NCBI GenBank assembly: GCA_900553255.1 | Contig: USCI01000029.1 | Coordinates: forward strand, 1 to 26,743 | Direction of reading: 5' to 3' | Length of the DNA stretch: 26,743 nt | Origin: an uncultured Oscillospiraceae bacterium | GTDB lineage: Bacteria; Bacillota; Clostridia; Oscillospirales; Acutalibacteraceae | In this document: piece after piece, positions 1-6,982 of the stretch | How the letters are laid out: each line of letters starts with the position of its first letter | How positions within the stretch are numbered: the first letter of the stretch is position 1 | Notes under the pieces: generated by a model | The model's database searches: none | What the model saw: the letters and a program-made list of their open reading frames with translations, nothing else | What the model was told of the DNA's origin: nothing | Made by a program: the position numbers and the translations under genes

Positions 1-16
1 TCCTCTCCATTATACC

Positions 17-38
17 AAAAAAGCCGCCTTTTGGCGAC
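17..38 (-). terminator. Intrinsic terminator of the gpr-spoIIP operon
   Basis: On the minus strand GTCGCC (38-33) can pair with GGCGGC (28-23) around an AAAA loop, with one G-U pair, and six T residues follow (22-17). It lies downstream of the last minus-strand gene, which stops at 97, so it is the likely end of that operon. The stem is short, so it may be only partly efficient. Confidence 0.6.
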
Positions 39-54
39 TTCTTTGACAGGCTGA
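35..54 (+). repeat. Possible end fragment of the dispersed palindrome-array repeat
   Basis: These 20 bases match 18 of 20 bases of 13228-13247, the right end of the palindrome-array element described at 12978-13246. As there, the match runs directly into a perfect terminator-type hairpin (54-84). Sequence further left does not resemble the element, so this may be a remnant, a diverged relative or chance. Confidence 0.35.
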
Positions 55-87
55 AGCCGCGGCGGGATTTTCCCGCCGCGGCTTTTT
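54..87 (+). terminator. Strong hairpin with T-tract on the plus strand
   Basis: A 14-bp perfect stem (54-67 with 71-84, TTT loop) is followed by T residues through 87 on the plus strand. It would terminate plus-strand transcription entering from left of the window. Read on the minus strand, the same stem lies just after the stop of the 97-438 gene but lacks a T-tract beyond the stem, so it may only stabilise that mRNA end. Confidence 0.7.
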
Positions 88-96
88 GATACGTCG

Positions 97-438
97 CTAC
101 CCTTCCGGCTGTGTACCGGCTTCCTGCCGCTGCTCCCACTGCTCGATCAGCGGATCAGCGGCCGCACGCTCGGCCTCGGTCATCCAGAGGAAGGCGCGCC
201 AGCGGGCCGGGATCGCGGTCCACAGCCGCCCCGACCACAGCTGCATGGCGTCGTCGGTCTCTTCGGGGAGCATATCCAGAAATACGCCCCCGATGCGCAG
301 GTCGTTGTCGCCGAACGACATCCGGCGGGTGTTGTAATCCGCGATCAGAAAACCGGTGCCCAGCAGCAGCAGACAGCAGGTGAGCATAAACGCGGAGCAG
401 AACGCCCGCAGGCGGATATGGTTTTTTTTCTTTTTCAT
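97..438 (-). CDS. Small single-pass membrane protein, function unknown
   Basis: I do not recognise this 113-residue protein. It starts with a basic segment (MKKKKNHIRLR) and one hydrophobic membrane segment at about residues 12-36. A soluble part follows, with a run of Trp and acidic residues and a Gln/Glu-rich end. The ATG at 438 is preferred over an upstream in-frame start at 531 because it has a GGAAGGGG ribosome binding site about 6 bases upstream and because the extension would run through the intergenic hairpin. It lies 92 bases after spoIIP on the same strand with no obvious separate promoter, so it may be expressed during sporulation; that is inferred from position only. Its ribosome binding site lies inside the long hairpin at 442-506. 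Confidence 0.7.
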   Translation of the reverse strand: MKKKKNHIRLRAFCSAFMLTCCLLLLGTGFLIADYNTRRMSFGDNDLRIGGVFLDMLPEETDDAMQLWSGRLWTAIPARWRAFLWMTEAERAAADPLIEQWEQRQEAGTQPEG

Positions 439-441
439 GCG

Positions 442-506
442 AAACGCCCCTTCCGTCAGGCAACGGCCTGTATTTCCACAGGCAGTATGTGCCGGAAGGG
501 GCGTTT
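442..506 (-). promoter_or_regulatory. Long hairpin that would hide a ribosome binding site
   Basis: A perfect 14-bp inverted repeat (442-455 with 493-506) encloses a second 6-bp hairpin (466-471 with 478-483). On the minus-strand mRNA the 3' arm contains the GGAAGGGG ribosome binding site of the gene starting at 438, so folding would block its translation. On the plus strand the same stem ends in a TTTTT run and could act as an antisense terminator. Confidence 0.55.
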
Positions 507-530
507 TTATTCCCGCTGCGCCTGACCGCA

Positions 531-1658
531 TCAGGCTTTCAGGCTGTTCAGCACCTTGCCCAGCAGCTCGCCGAGCAGCTGGCCGGAATACTTGGCTTCG
601 TCTAGGGTGTTGGCCTCGGTTCCGACCTCGATGAGCATTGAGCCGTTGGTCAGCTGCGCGTTGTACCGCGCCGTACCGACGGTCATCGGCCGCATCAGCC
701 CCTCATAGGTGGTGCTCCCCAGCTGCTGCAGCCGCAGGGCGAGCCGCAGATTTTCCCGCCAGTTGGGATGCGGCAGCGCTTCGGTGCTCACCGCGCCGGT
801 GATGATCATCATCTGTGCCGCCTTCCGGCCGTTGATGGTGACGGTGGGCTTGACTTTGGTGGTGGCGTCGCTGTTGATGGCGTCGCGGTGGATGTCGAGC
901 ACCACCCGGATGGTGGGGTACTGCTCCAGATTTTTCTGCACCGTCGCCGCCGAACGGTCATAGGCGCCGGTGTAGGGGGAGTCGTGGATGGTGGTGTCGT
1001 GGATGACCCCGATGCCCGCCGCGCGCAGCTGTCCGGCTATTGCTTCTCCGACCGCGGCAACGTTGTACTGCATATCGGTGGTACGGGTGATGTCGTCCGC
1101 ATTGTAGTAGCCGGCGTCGTAGCTCATATAGCCCTCGGTGGTATGGGTGTGTACAATCAGCACCTGCGGCTCGCTGGTGTCGGTGAGCCCAAGGTCCGGG
1201 GCGATGCCGAGCTGTTCGGCGATGTCGATGGCCACGCCGCTGATGTTTTTGATGGCCACGCCCTCCACAAAGCTCGAACCGGTGGTGAGCATCTGCTCCA
1301 CGATGTCGCCGCCGTCCCCGGCGCGCGGGGGAATGGGCTTGGTTGCTGTGGTTTCGTCCGCCGGCAGGTCCTGTTCCCCGGTGCCGCCGGCTGTGCTGCC
1401 GGTGGTCCCGGGGGGTCCGGAGGTGGTGGTGGAGCCGCCGGCGTGCCGGTGCTCGAACCGCTCGCTGAGCGCTACGGCGCCGCCTTCCGGCTGCTGCATG
1501 CCCGCCGAAAGCATCGCAAGCGACTGCCCCAGCGACAGCCAGGTTTCGCCGGGTACGGCGACCAGCGCCGCCGTCAGGCAGCTCGCGGCCGTGAGTATCC
1601 CTATCGCCATGCGCAGAGCGTGCTTCTTCTGCGCCGGTATTTTCCGGTTTTTTCGCAT
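531..1658 (-). CDS. spoIIP: Stage II sporulation protein P (cell-wall hydrolase)
   Basis: SpoIIP is a mother-cell peptidoglycan amidase and endopeptidase that, with SpoIID and SpoIIM, thins septal wall so that engulfment can proceed. The protein (375 residues from the ATG at 1658) has a basic N-terminus and one membrane segment (about residues 17-37), a low-complexity Thr/Gly/Pro linker (about 75-115), then the SpoIIP domain. Typical motifs are seen: VLIVHTHTTEGY near residue 167 and VVLDIHRDA near 253. GTG at 1670 and ATG at 1664 are other in-frame starts, and none has a strong ribosome binding site. The gene follows gpr with a gap of about 50 bases, the same order as in Bacillus. A sigmaE-type promoter candidate lies just upstream. 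Confidence 0.93.
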   Translation of the reverse strand: MRKNRKIPAQKKHALRMAIGILTAASCLTAALVAVPGETWLSLGQSLAMLSAGMQQPEGGAVALSERFEHRHAGGSTTTSGPPGTTGSTAGGTGEQDLPADETTATKPIPPRAGDGGDIVEQMLTTGSSFVEGVAIKNISGVAIDIAEQLGIAPDLGLTDTSEPQVLIVHTHTTEGYMSYDAGYYNADDITRTTDMQYNVAAVGEAIAGQLRAAGIGVIHDTTIHDSPYTGAYDRSAATVQKNLEQYPTIRVVLDIHRDAINSDATTKVKPTVTINGRKAAQMMIITGAVSTEALPHPNWRENLRLALRLQQLGSTTYEGLMRPMTVGTARYNAQLTNGSMLIEVGTEANTLDEAKYSGQLLGELLGKVLNSLKA

Positions 1659-1675
1659 AAGCATCACCACTACCC

Positions 1676-1704
1676 ACTGTATGCGGACAGAGTGGGGGGT
1701 ATGT
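1676..1704 (-). promoter_or_regulatory. Candidate sigmaE promoter of spoIIP
   Basis: On the minus strand ACATACC (1704-1698) is followed after 14 bases by CATACAGT (1683-1676). The second box matches the known sigmaE -10 consensus CATACANT, and the first keeps the core ATA of the -35 box at the usual spacing. Mother-cell sigmaE expression of spoIIP is known in Bacillus. The weak point is that the predicted transcript start (about 1669) leaves only about 11 bases before the ATG at 1658. Confidence 0.45.
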
Positions 1705-1711
1705 GTGAAAA

Positions 1712-2611
1712 TTACGTGGCGATGGAAATCAATTCGAGCGGGGAATAGGATGGCTGCAGCGCGCGGTTGACCGCCATCGCCACCAGCCGGGAGGCACGGT
1801 CGATCACCAGGTCGATTTCCCGCGGGGTGACGATCATCGACGCGCCTTCCTCATCGGCCTCCCGTCCGGTGAGCTCGGCGACCAGTGTGCGGGCATCCAC
1901 CACGGTGGGAACCCCTACGGCAATCACCGGCACCCCGAGCAGCTCCCGGTCGAGCCGGCGGCGGTTGTTGCCGATGCCGGAGCCCGGCGCGATCCCGGTA
2001 TCCGCGAGCTGTACGGTGCAGCCGAGACGGGTCAGGCTGCGTGCGGCCAGGGCGTCGATCGCCACCACCGCCGCCGGCCTGACCGCCTGGCATACGCCGC
2101 GCACCACCTCGCCGCTTTCAATGCCGGTCTGGCCGAGCACCCCCGGCGTGAGCACCGCCACCGGCCGCAGGTCGTCCAGCCCGGTGCTGCGGGCAAATTC
2201 GCCGCCGATATGCCGGGTGGCCAGCACCATATCCGCTGCCTGCGGGCCGAGCGCATCCGGGGTGACGTGGATATTGCCGAGGCCCACGACCAGCACGGTG
2301 CCGGTTTTAGGCAGCAGGGAGGCGATGTACTCGCCGGTTAGCACGGCGTATTCCTCCAGGCGGCGGTCGTCGTCTGACAGCGGGGGCACCTCCACGGTGA
2401 CGTAGCGGCCCCGGCTGCGGCCGAGTTCCCGTTCGCCGCGTTCGCTTTTGACCACGATGTCGGTCACGCGGGCACCGCCGCGGGTCACGGCCTTTTTTTC
2501 GATATCCTCCGCCGTCAGTATGGCGGCCTCCGCCGCCTCCATGGCCAGGTCGGTACGGATTGACCGGCCGGTGCCGCCGGTTTCGCCGGGATGTGCAGCT
2601 CGTCTGTGCAT
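1712..2611 (-). CDS. gpr: Germination protease GPR
   Basis: GPR is the aspartic protease that starts degradation of small acid-soluble spore proteins at germination. The 299-residue sequence carries the conserved IRTDLAME stretch near the usual propeptide processing region (residues 18-25), VTPDALGP with the catalytic-type Asp119, IDALAARS near 185, and LADTGIAPGSG with Asp204. The protein is shorter than Bacillus GPR (about 370 residues), mainly toward the C-terminus, but both active-site aspartates are present. The ATG at 2611 has a strong AAAGGAG site 10 bases upstream. It is divergent from rpsT and followed by spoIIP, a conserved arrangement. A sigmaG-type promoter lies at 2676-2705. Confidence 0.95.
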   Translation of the reverse strand: MHRRAAHPGETGGTGRSIRTDLAMEAAEAAILTAEDIEKKAVTRGGARVTDIVVKSERGERELGRSRGRYVTVEVPPLSDDDRRLEEYAVLTGEYIASLLPKTGTVLVVGLGNIHVTPDALGPQAADMVLATRHIGGEFARSTGLDDLRPVAVLTPGVLGQTGIESGEVVRGVCQAVRPAAVVAIDALAARSLTRLGCTVQLADTGIAPGSGIGNNRRRLDRELLGVPVIAVGVPTVVDARTLVAELTGREADEEGASMIVTPREIDLVIDRASRLVAMAVNRALQPSYSPLELISIAT

Positions 2612-2675
2612 AGCGCTGTGGCTCCTTTTATGGTTGGATTTGCCGGGAAAGGCAAGGAAAAAAGCCCCTTCGTTC

Positions 2676-2705
2676 TAGTATCCGCGAAAAAAAGCCGGGT
2701 ATTCT
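2676..2705 (-). promoter_or_regulatory. Candidate sigmaG (forespore) promoter of gpr
   Basis: On the minus strand AGAATA (2705-2700) and GATACTA (2682-2676) are separated by 17 bases. The known sigmaG consensus is TGAATA and CATACTA with 17-18 bases between, so there is one mismatch in each box. It lies about 65 bases upstream of the gpr start. Forespore expression of gpr is well known in Bacillus. Confidence 0.65.
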
Positions 2706-2716
2706 GAAAAAAACAG

Positions 2717-2745
2717 TTGCTTTTATGCGGGAAAGATGATAATAT
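2717..2745 (+). promoter_or_regulatory. SigmaA-type promoter of rpsT
   Basis: TTGCTT (2717-2722) and TAATAT (2740-2745) lie 17 bases apart, with a TG one base before the -10 box (extended -10). The predicted start near 2752 gives a leader of about 100 bases before rpsT. It is back to back with the gpr promoter. Confidence 0.7.
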
Positions 2746-2772
2746 TGTTTGTGCGCAATTTTCGTCCTCAGG

Positions 2773-2806
2773 CACGTCCGGACAAACCCGCCGGCGGCGG
2801 GACGTG
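2773..2806 (+). promoter_or_regulatory. Hairpin in the rpsT leader
   Basis: CACGTCC (2773-2779) pairs with GGACGTG (2800-2806), and CGCC (2789-2792) can pair with GGCG (2796-2799) inside. It lies in the 5' leader of rpsT. Many ribosomal protein genes are controlled by their product through such leaders, but nothing in the sequence proves that here. Confidence 0.4.
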
Positions 2807-2851
2807 ATTTGCCGGGACGATCAGATGTTTATTAGCAGAGGAGGTGTGACC

Positions 2852-3106
2852 ATGCCCAACATTAAATCCGCCAAAAAGCGTGTGAAGGTCATCGCGGTGA
2901 AAACCGAACGGAATAAGGCGCAGCGCTCGGCTCTGAAAACGGAGATCAAAAAGGCCAACGCGGCTATTGAGGCCGGCGCCGAGGATCGTCAGGAAGCCGT
3001 CCGTGTGGCGATCAAGAAGATTGACCAGGCTGCTGCAAAGGGACTCCTGCACAAGAATACCGCTGCCAGGAGAAAGTCCGCCCTTGCTAAAAAAGCGAAT
3101 GCGTAA
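2852..3106 (+). CDS. rpsT: 30S ribosomal protein S20
   Basis: S20 binds 16S rRNA early in small-subunit assembly. The 84-residue, very basic protein begins MPNIKSAKKRV, the family signature, and ends with the usual Ala/Lys/Arg helix (HKNTAARRKSALAKK). The start at 2852 has an AGAGGAGGTG site directly upstream; a longer in-frame reading from 2717 would run through the promoter and leader and is not real. It is divergent from gpr, as in Bacillus, and is followed by its own terminator. Confidence 0.97.
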   Translation: MPNIKSAKKRVKVIAVKTERNKAQRSALKTEIKKANAAIEAGAEDRQEAVRVAIKKIDQAAAKGLLHKNTAARRKSALAKKANA

Positions 3107-3117
3107 TGCTTGGACGC

Positions 3118-3151
3118 AAAATCCTTCGTCTGAAAAGACGGGGGATTTTTT
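3118..3151 (+). terminator. Terminator of rpsT
   Basis: AAATCC (3119-3124) pairs with GGATTT (3143-3148) and CGTCT (3127-3131) with AGACG (3136-3140 region) around a short A-rich loop, with T residues through 3151. It begins 12 bases after the rpsT stop. Confidence 0.85.
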
Positions 3152-3360
3152 CTTGTCCGGAACGGCCGGCAGTGCCGGACGGCGGGAAAACCGCATGGCC
3201 GGGATCTGTCCCCGCGCCGCCGGCATCCTTTTGTATTCTGCGACCCCTGCATCTTTAGGCCGGTTTGCCCTATGCTGTGCGGGGGACGGCCGACGAAGGC
3301 GGTGCATGACGGATTTTGTACCGGGAAATCGATATTCCGAGATTATTTACATTTGTCCGG
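3152..3360 (+). other. Intergenic stretch with no gene seen
   Basis: This stretch between the rpsT terminator and the pgi promoter has no ORF with a ribosome binding site. It holds a GC-rich inverted repeat (GTCCGG 3155-3160 with CCGGAC 3175-3180) but no T-tract. No function is apparent. Confidence 0.5.
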
Positions 3361-3389
3361 TTGCAAAGCGGGAAAGAATATAGTAAAAT
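3361..3389 (+). promoter_or_regulatory. SigmaA-type promoter of pgi
   Basis: TTGCAA (3361-3366) and TAAAAT (3384-3389) are 17 bases apart. The expected start near 3396 leaves about 55 bases before the pgi ATG, which has an AAGGAGG site. Confidence 0.75.
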
Positions 3390-3451
3390 GAAGGCAAGAA
3401 AAACAACCGCGGGCGTTCGTTTCCGGACGGCCCGCAAGGAGGAAAAACAGC

Positions 3452-4792
3452 ATGTCCGTTACTCTGGAAACCCGTTACGCGGAAGGCTTTATCCGTCCCC
3501 ATGAGTTCGATGCGATGCAGCAGCAGGTGACCGCCGCGCACGATGTTCTGCACAGCGGCTCCGGCCTCGGCAGCGATTTTCTGGGCTGGATGGATCTTCC
3601 CGTGAACTACGATAAAGAGGAATTCGCCCGCATCAAGGCGGCGGCCGCCCGTATCCGGCAGGATACCGATATCTTTATTGCCATCGGCATCGGCGGCTCC
3701 TATCTCGGCGCCCGCGCCGCAATCGAATTTCTGAAGTCCCCGCTGTATAACGTGAAGAAGAAGGATACCCCGGATGTATACTTCGCGGGCAACAGCATCA
3801 GCTCGACCGCGCTTGCCGAGCTGCTCGAGCTGTGCGAAGGCCGCCGGGTGTCCATCAACGTGATTTCCAAATCCGGCACCACCACCGAACCGGCCATCGC
3901 GTTCCGGGTGCTGCGGGATTACCTGGAAAAAACGGTGGGGAAGGAAGAGGCCAAAAAGCGCATCTATGTGACCACCGACCGCGCGCGCGGCACCCTCAAG
4001 GGGCTGGCCGACCGCGAGGGCTATGAAACCTTTGTGGTGCCGGATGACGTCGGCGGCCGCTTTTCGGTGCTGACTGCAGTGGGGCTGCTGCCGATTGCGG
4101 TGGCCGGCTGCGATATCGATGCGCTGATGGCCGGCGCGGCAAAGGCGCGGGAGGAGCTGCGCGATCCCGATCTGCACAAAAACGACTGCTACCGTTATGC
4201 CGCTGCCCGCAGCATTCTGCTGCGCAAGGGCCGCGCTGTGGAGCTGATGGTCAGCTATGAGCCGCAGCTCGCGATGATGTCCGAATGGTGGAAGCAGCTG
4301 TACGGCGAGAGCGAGGGCAAGGACGGCAAGGGGCTGTTCCCGGCTTCGGTGGTGTTTTCCACCGACCTGCATTCGCTCGGCCAGTTCGTGCAGGACGGCT
4401 CCAATATCCTGTTTGAAACGGTGATGCTGCTCGATCAGGCCCCCCGTGAGATGACCATCGAAGAGGATCCTGAGAATGTGGACGGCCTCAACTTCCTGAC
4501 CGGCAGGACGATGGCGGAGATCAACCGGAAGGCATTCGAGGGCACCGTGCTCGCCCATGCCGACGGCGGCACGCCGAGCTTGGTGGTGCGCATTCCGGCG
4601 GCGACCGAGGAAAACCTCGGCTACCTGATTTATTTCTTTGAAAAGGCCTGTGCGGTTTCCGGGTATATGCTCGGGGTCAACCCGTTCGACCAGCCCGGCG
4701 TGGAGAGCTACAAGCGCAACATGTTCGCGCTGTTGGGCAAGCCCGGCTACGAGGCGGAGCGCGAGGCGCTCGAGAAACGCCTCGGCCGCTGA
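3452..4792 (+). CDS. pgi: Glucose-6-phosphate isomerase
   Basis: This cytosolic enzyme interconverts glucose 6-phosphate and fructose 6-phosphate in glycolysis and gluconeogenesis. The 446-residue length fits the shorter Firmicutes form. Sugar-phosphate-binding SKSGTTTEP is at residues 139-147, the family signature GGRFSVLTAVG starts at 201, the active-site region YGESEGKDG is near 284-292, and the C-terminal signature contains NPFDQPGVESYK. The ATG at 3452 follows an AAGGAGG site 8 bases upstream. It has its own promoter, and no clear terminator follows before the next gene. Confidence 0.97.
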   Translation: MSVTLETRYAEGFIRPHEFDAMQQQVTAAHDVLHSGSGLGSDFLGWMDLPVNYDKEEFARIKAAAARIRQDTDIFIAIGIGGSYLGARAAIEFLKSPLYNVKKKDTPDVYFAGNSISSTALAELLELCEGRRVSINVISKSGTTTEPAIAFRVLRDYLEKTVGKEEAKKRIYVTTDRARGTLKGLADREGYETFVVPDDVGGRFSVLTAVGLLPIAVAGCDIDALMAGAAKAREELRDPDLHKNDCYRYAAARSILLRKGRAVELMVSYEPQLAMMSEWWKQLYGESEGKDGKGLFPASVVFSTDLHSLGQFVQDGSNILFETVMLLDQAPREMTIEEDPENVDGLNFLTGRTMAEINRKAFEGTVLAHADGGTPSLVVRIPAATEENLGYLIYFFEKACAVSGYMLGVNPFDQPGVESYKRNMFALLGKPGYEAEREALEKRLGR

Positions 4793-4811
4793 TTCCTGCA
4801 GGGGATATTTC

Positions 4812-4841
4812 TGCTTAGGGCCGCTCATTTGCGGTTATAAT
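4812..4841 (+). promoter_or_regulatory. Likely promoter of the P-loop gene
   Basis: A perfect TATAAT (4836-4841) lies 20 bases before the ATG at 4862, just upstream of the TAGGAGG site. The -35 region is poor (TGCTTA, 4812-4817, 18-base spacer). Readthrough from pgi is also possible. Confidence 0.5.
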
Positions 4842-4861
4842 ATATTTAGGAGGAATCGTCT

Positions 4862-5266
4862 ATGATTACTTTGATTCTGGGGAAAAAGGGTTCCGGTAAA
4901 ACCAAGCGCCTGATCGACATGTGCAACAAGGCTACGGCGGAGTCCAAAGGAAATGTCGTCTTCATCGAAAAGGACAGCACCCTGACCTATGACATCAGCC
5001 ACGCGGCGCGTCTCGTGGTGGCGGACGAATACGGAATCAAGGGATTCGAGGCGTTTTACGGGTTCATCGCCGGCATGTGTGCGGGCAACTACGATATCAC
5101 CGATATCTTTGTGGATTCCACGCTGAAGATCGGCGGCCGCGACATGGAAGCGTTCGCGGATTTCATTGAGCGGCTCAGCAAACTGCAGATCAATATGGTG
5201 CTGTCGATCTCGGCCGACAAGAGCGAGATCGCCGAGCGGATTGCGGAATACGCGACCGAACTGTAA
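4862..5266 (+). CDS. Small P-loop NTPase-like protein
   Basis: This 134-residue protein starts with a hydrophobic strand and a clear Walker A motif, GKKGSGKT (residues 8-15). A later stretch ending in DIFVDST (about residues 80-86) fits a Walker B strand, and LQINMVLSISADK (about 110-122) looks like the following sensor strand. It is about the size of a minimal P-loop domain, with no membrane segment or added domain. I cannot name a reaction; small proteins of this kind are seen in clostridia as uncharacterised ATP-binding proteins. The ATG has a TAGGAGGA site 7 bases upstream. It stands alone between pgi and a terminator. Confidence 0.8.
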   Translation: MITLILGKKGSGKTKRLIDMCNKATAESKGNVVFIEKDSTLTYDISHAARLVVADEYGIKGFEAFYGFIAGMCAGNYDITDIFVDSTLKIGGRDMEAFADFIERLSKLQINMVLSISADKSEIAERIAEYATEL

Positions 5267-5299
5267 AAAGCGGCAGGCCGCATGGAACGGCCTGAACGG

Positions 5300-5335
5300 G
5301 GTGCTGCTGCGAAGGGTTTTGCGGCAGCACCTTTT
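5300..5335 (+). terminator. Terminator after the P-loop gene
   Basis: An 11-bp stem (5300-5310 with 5321-5331, one wobble pair) with a 10-base loop is followed by TTTT. It separates the P-loop gene from the CofE-like gene. Confidence 0.75.
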
Positions 5336-5412
5336 CCCGTCCCGACCGGGAAGGATGTTGGTTTGGAAGAGGCGCCGGCTTTCCTCCAAACGTGAAAGGA
5401 TGGTTCATCAGG

Positions 5413-6255
5413 ATGGCCTATTGGTATGAGGGCAACCGGAATCAGGCGGTCAACCGCCGGGAAGAAAACGGCGTCACGTATTATATCCGCGGCGTGCGGG
5501 AGGTGGACGGCGTGCGCTATGAGCGCTACGCGGTTCAAACCCATTTTATCGGGCGCGGCGAGGATTATGTGGAGGTGCTGCGGCGGTATGTGCTGCCGCT
5601 GTATCAGCCGGGCGATATCGTAACCCTGGGGGAAAAGGTCATCTCCATGTGCCAGAACAACACCGTGGAGATGAAGGATGTGCGGGTCGGCTTCTGGGCG
5701 AAATTCCTCTCCAAATTTGCCACTCACAACCAAAACGGCATCGGCATGGACGAGCCGTATAAGCTGCAGCTGGCGATCAATATGAAGGGGCTGCCGCTGA
5801 TCCTGTGGGCCAGCTTCTGCGGCGCGGTATGCCGCCTGTTCGGCCGGCGCGGCGTGTTCTATAGGATTGTGGGCCAGGATGTCGCCGGCATCGACGGGTT
5901 TTACAGCCACTCCGCCTTTGAGACCTACCATACCCTCGCGGTGCTCAACCCGAAGGAGCCGGATCGGGTCTGCGAAAAAATCGAGCAGGAGCTGGGCATC
6001 CTGTGCACGGTCGTGGACGCCAACGATATCGATGTGGAAATCCTCGGCCGTTCACCGGGGCTGAGCGGCCGGACGCCGGAGCAGCTTGCCGAGCTGATCC
6101 GCGATAATCCCGCCGGGCAGGACGACGAGCTGACCCCGTTTGTGATCGTGCGGGATATCGGCGACCGGGAGGCGCAGCCGTATGAGCCGCCCAAGCCGAT
6201 TGACGGGCCGCCGGCGGAGCACCGGGAGGAGGCCGCCTCCGGGGAGGCGGAATAA
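5413..6255 (+). CDS. CofE-like (F420-0:gamma-glutamyl ligase fold) protein
   Basis: In F420-producing organisms CofE adds glutamate to coenzyme F420-0. This 280-residue protein resembles that family in the segment PGDIVTLGEKVISM, in the central GIDGF, and in the long stretch from AVLNPKEPDRVCEKIEQ to VVDANDIDVEILG. No other F420 gene lies in the window, and clostridia of this kind are not known to make F420, so the substrate is probably different. The C-terminus (about 250-280) is a Pro/Glu-rich tail. ATG at 5413 is preferred over GTG at 5392 because AAAGGA lies 12 bases upstream of it and the GTG has no ribosome binding site. The PHP gene starts 2 bases after the stop, so the two are probably translated together. 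Confidence 0.65.
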   Translation: MAYWYEGNRNQAVNRREENGVTYYIRGVREVDGVRYERYAVQTHFIGRGEDYVEVLRRYVLPLYQPGDIVTLGEKVISMCQNNTVEMKDVRVGFWAKFLSKFATHNQNGIGMDEPYKLQLAINMKGLPLILWASFCGAVCRLFGRRGVFYRIVGQDVAGIDGFYSHSAFETYHTLAVLNPKEPDRVCEKIEQELGILCTVVDANDIDVEILGRSPGLSGRTPEQLAELIRDNPAGQDDELTPFVIVRDIGDREAQPYEPPKPIDGPPAEHREEAASGEAE

Positions 6256-6257
6256 CG

Positions 6258-6929
6258 GTGGGCTATCTGTTTGAAACCCATTTCCATACAAAGGAAACCA
6301 GCCCCTGCGCGCAGGTTCCCGCGGCCGAAAGCGTGCCGGCTTACCGGGATAAGGGATACAGCGGGATTGTGGTGACCGACCATTACCGCACCGATGTTTT
6401 TGACCGGATGCCGGAGGACTGGACATGGGAGCAGAAGGTCGCCGCATGGAAGCGCGGCTACGACGAGGCGAAAAGGGCCGGCGATGACTGCGGCGTGACG
6501 GTGCTGCTCGGTATGGAAATCGCCTTTGCCGACAGCCCGAACGACTATTTGGTGTACGGCGTCACCGAGGAATTATTGCTGGCACATCCGGCGCTTTACC
6601 GTTACGGCGCGCAGCGGTTCAGCCGCTTCGCCCGGGAGAACGGCCTGTTTTTCGCCCAGGCGCACCCCTATCGGAACGGTCTGACCCGCTGCCCCGGCGA
6701 GTGGCTGGATGGGATAGAGGTTTATAACGGGCATCCCGGCCACGTCAACCGCAACGAACAGGCGCTGGCGTATGCGCAGGAAAATCGGCTGACCGGCCTG
6801 GCCGGGTCGGACTTCCACGCCTGGGAGCTGCTGCGCGGGACCGGCATCCTGCTGCCGGAGCCGGTACAGGACAGCGCCGCGCTGATCCGCCTGCTGCGTG
6901 AGGGTCGGTTTGAGCGGGTGTGCCGGTGA
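6258..6929 (+). CDS. PHP-domain metal-dependent phosphoesterase
   Basis: PHP domains hydrolyse phosphate esters with a cluster of metals. The 223-residue protein has the four family motifs: HFH at residues 8-10, TDHY at 40-43, Glu87 in GMEIAF, AHPY near 135-138, and GSDFHA at 183-188. It is a single-domain protein like histidinol-phosphatase or trpH-type enzymes; which substrate it uses cannot be read from the sequence. The start is GTG at 6258, with a GGGGAGG site inside the end of the preceding gene. The 2-base gap to the CofE-like gene suggests one transcript. Confidence 0.85.
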   Translation: MGYLFETHFHTKETSPCAQVPAAESVPAYRDKGYSGIVVTDHYRTDVFDRMPEDWTWEQKVAAWKRGYDEAKRAGDDCGVTVLLGMEIAFADSPNDYLVYGVTEELLLAHPALYRYGAQRFSRFARENGLFFAQAHPYRNGLTRCPGEWLDGIEVYNGHPGHVNRNEQALAYAQENRLTGLAGSDFHAWELLRGTGILLPEPVQDSAALIRLLREGRFERVCR

Positions 6930-6982
6930 ACGATACGGGGGAGAGAAAAAAGCCGAAAACCGCGGTAAGACGGAAAAAACAG

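Noticed and set aside
1..22. TATAAT on the minus strand at 11-16, or a piece of a tRNA at the left edge
   Set aside because: The -10 box has a TGG extension, but no -35 box is at the right distance and it directly follows a terminator. The sequence cannot be folded into a tRNA within the window, and too little of it is visible.
4793..4835. A possible terminator after pgi
   Set aside because: No stem of useful length followed by T residues is present, so readthrough into the P-loop gene cannot be excluded.
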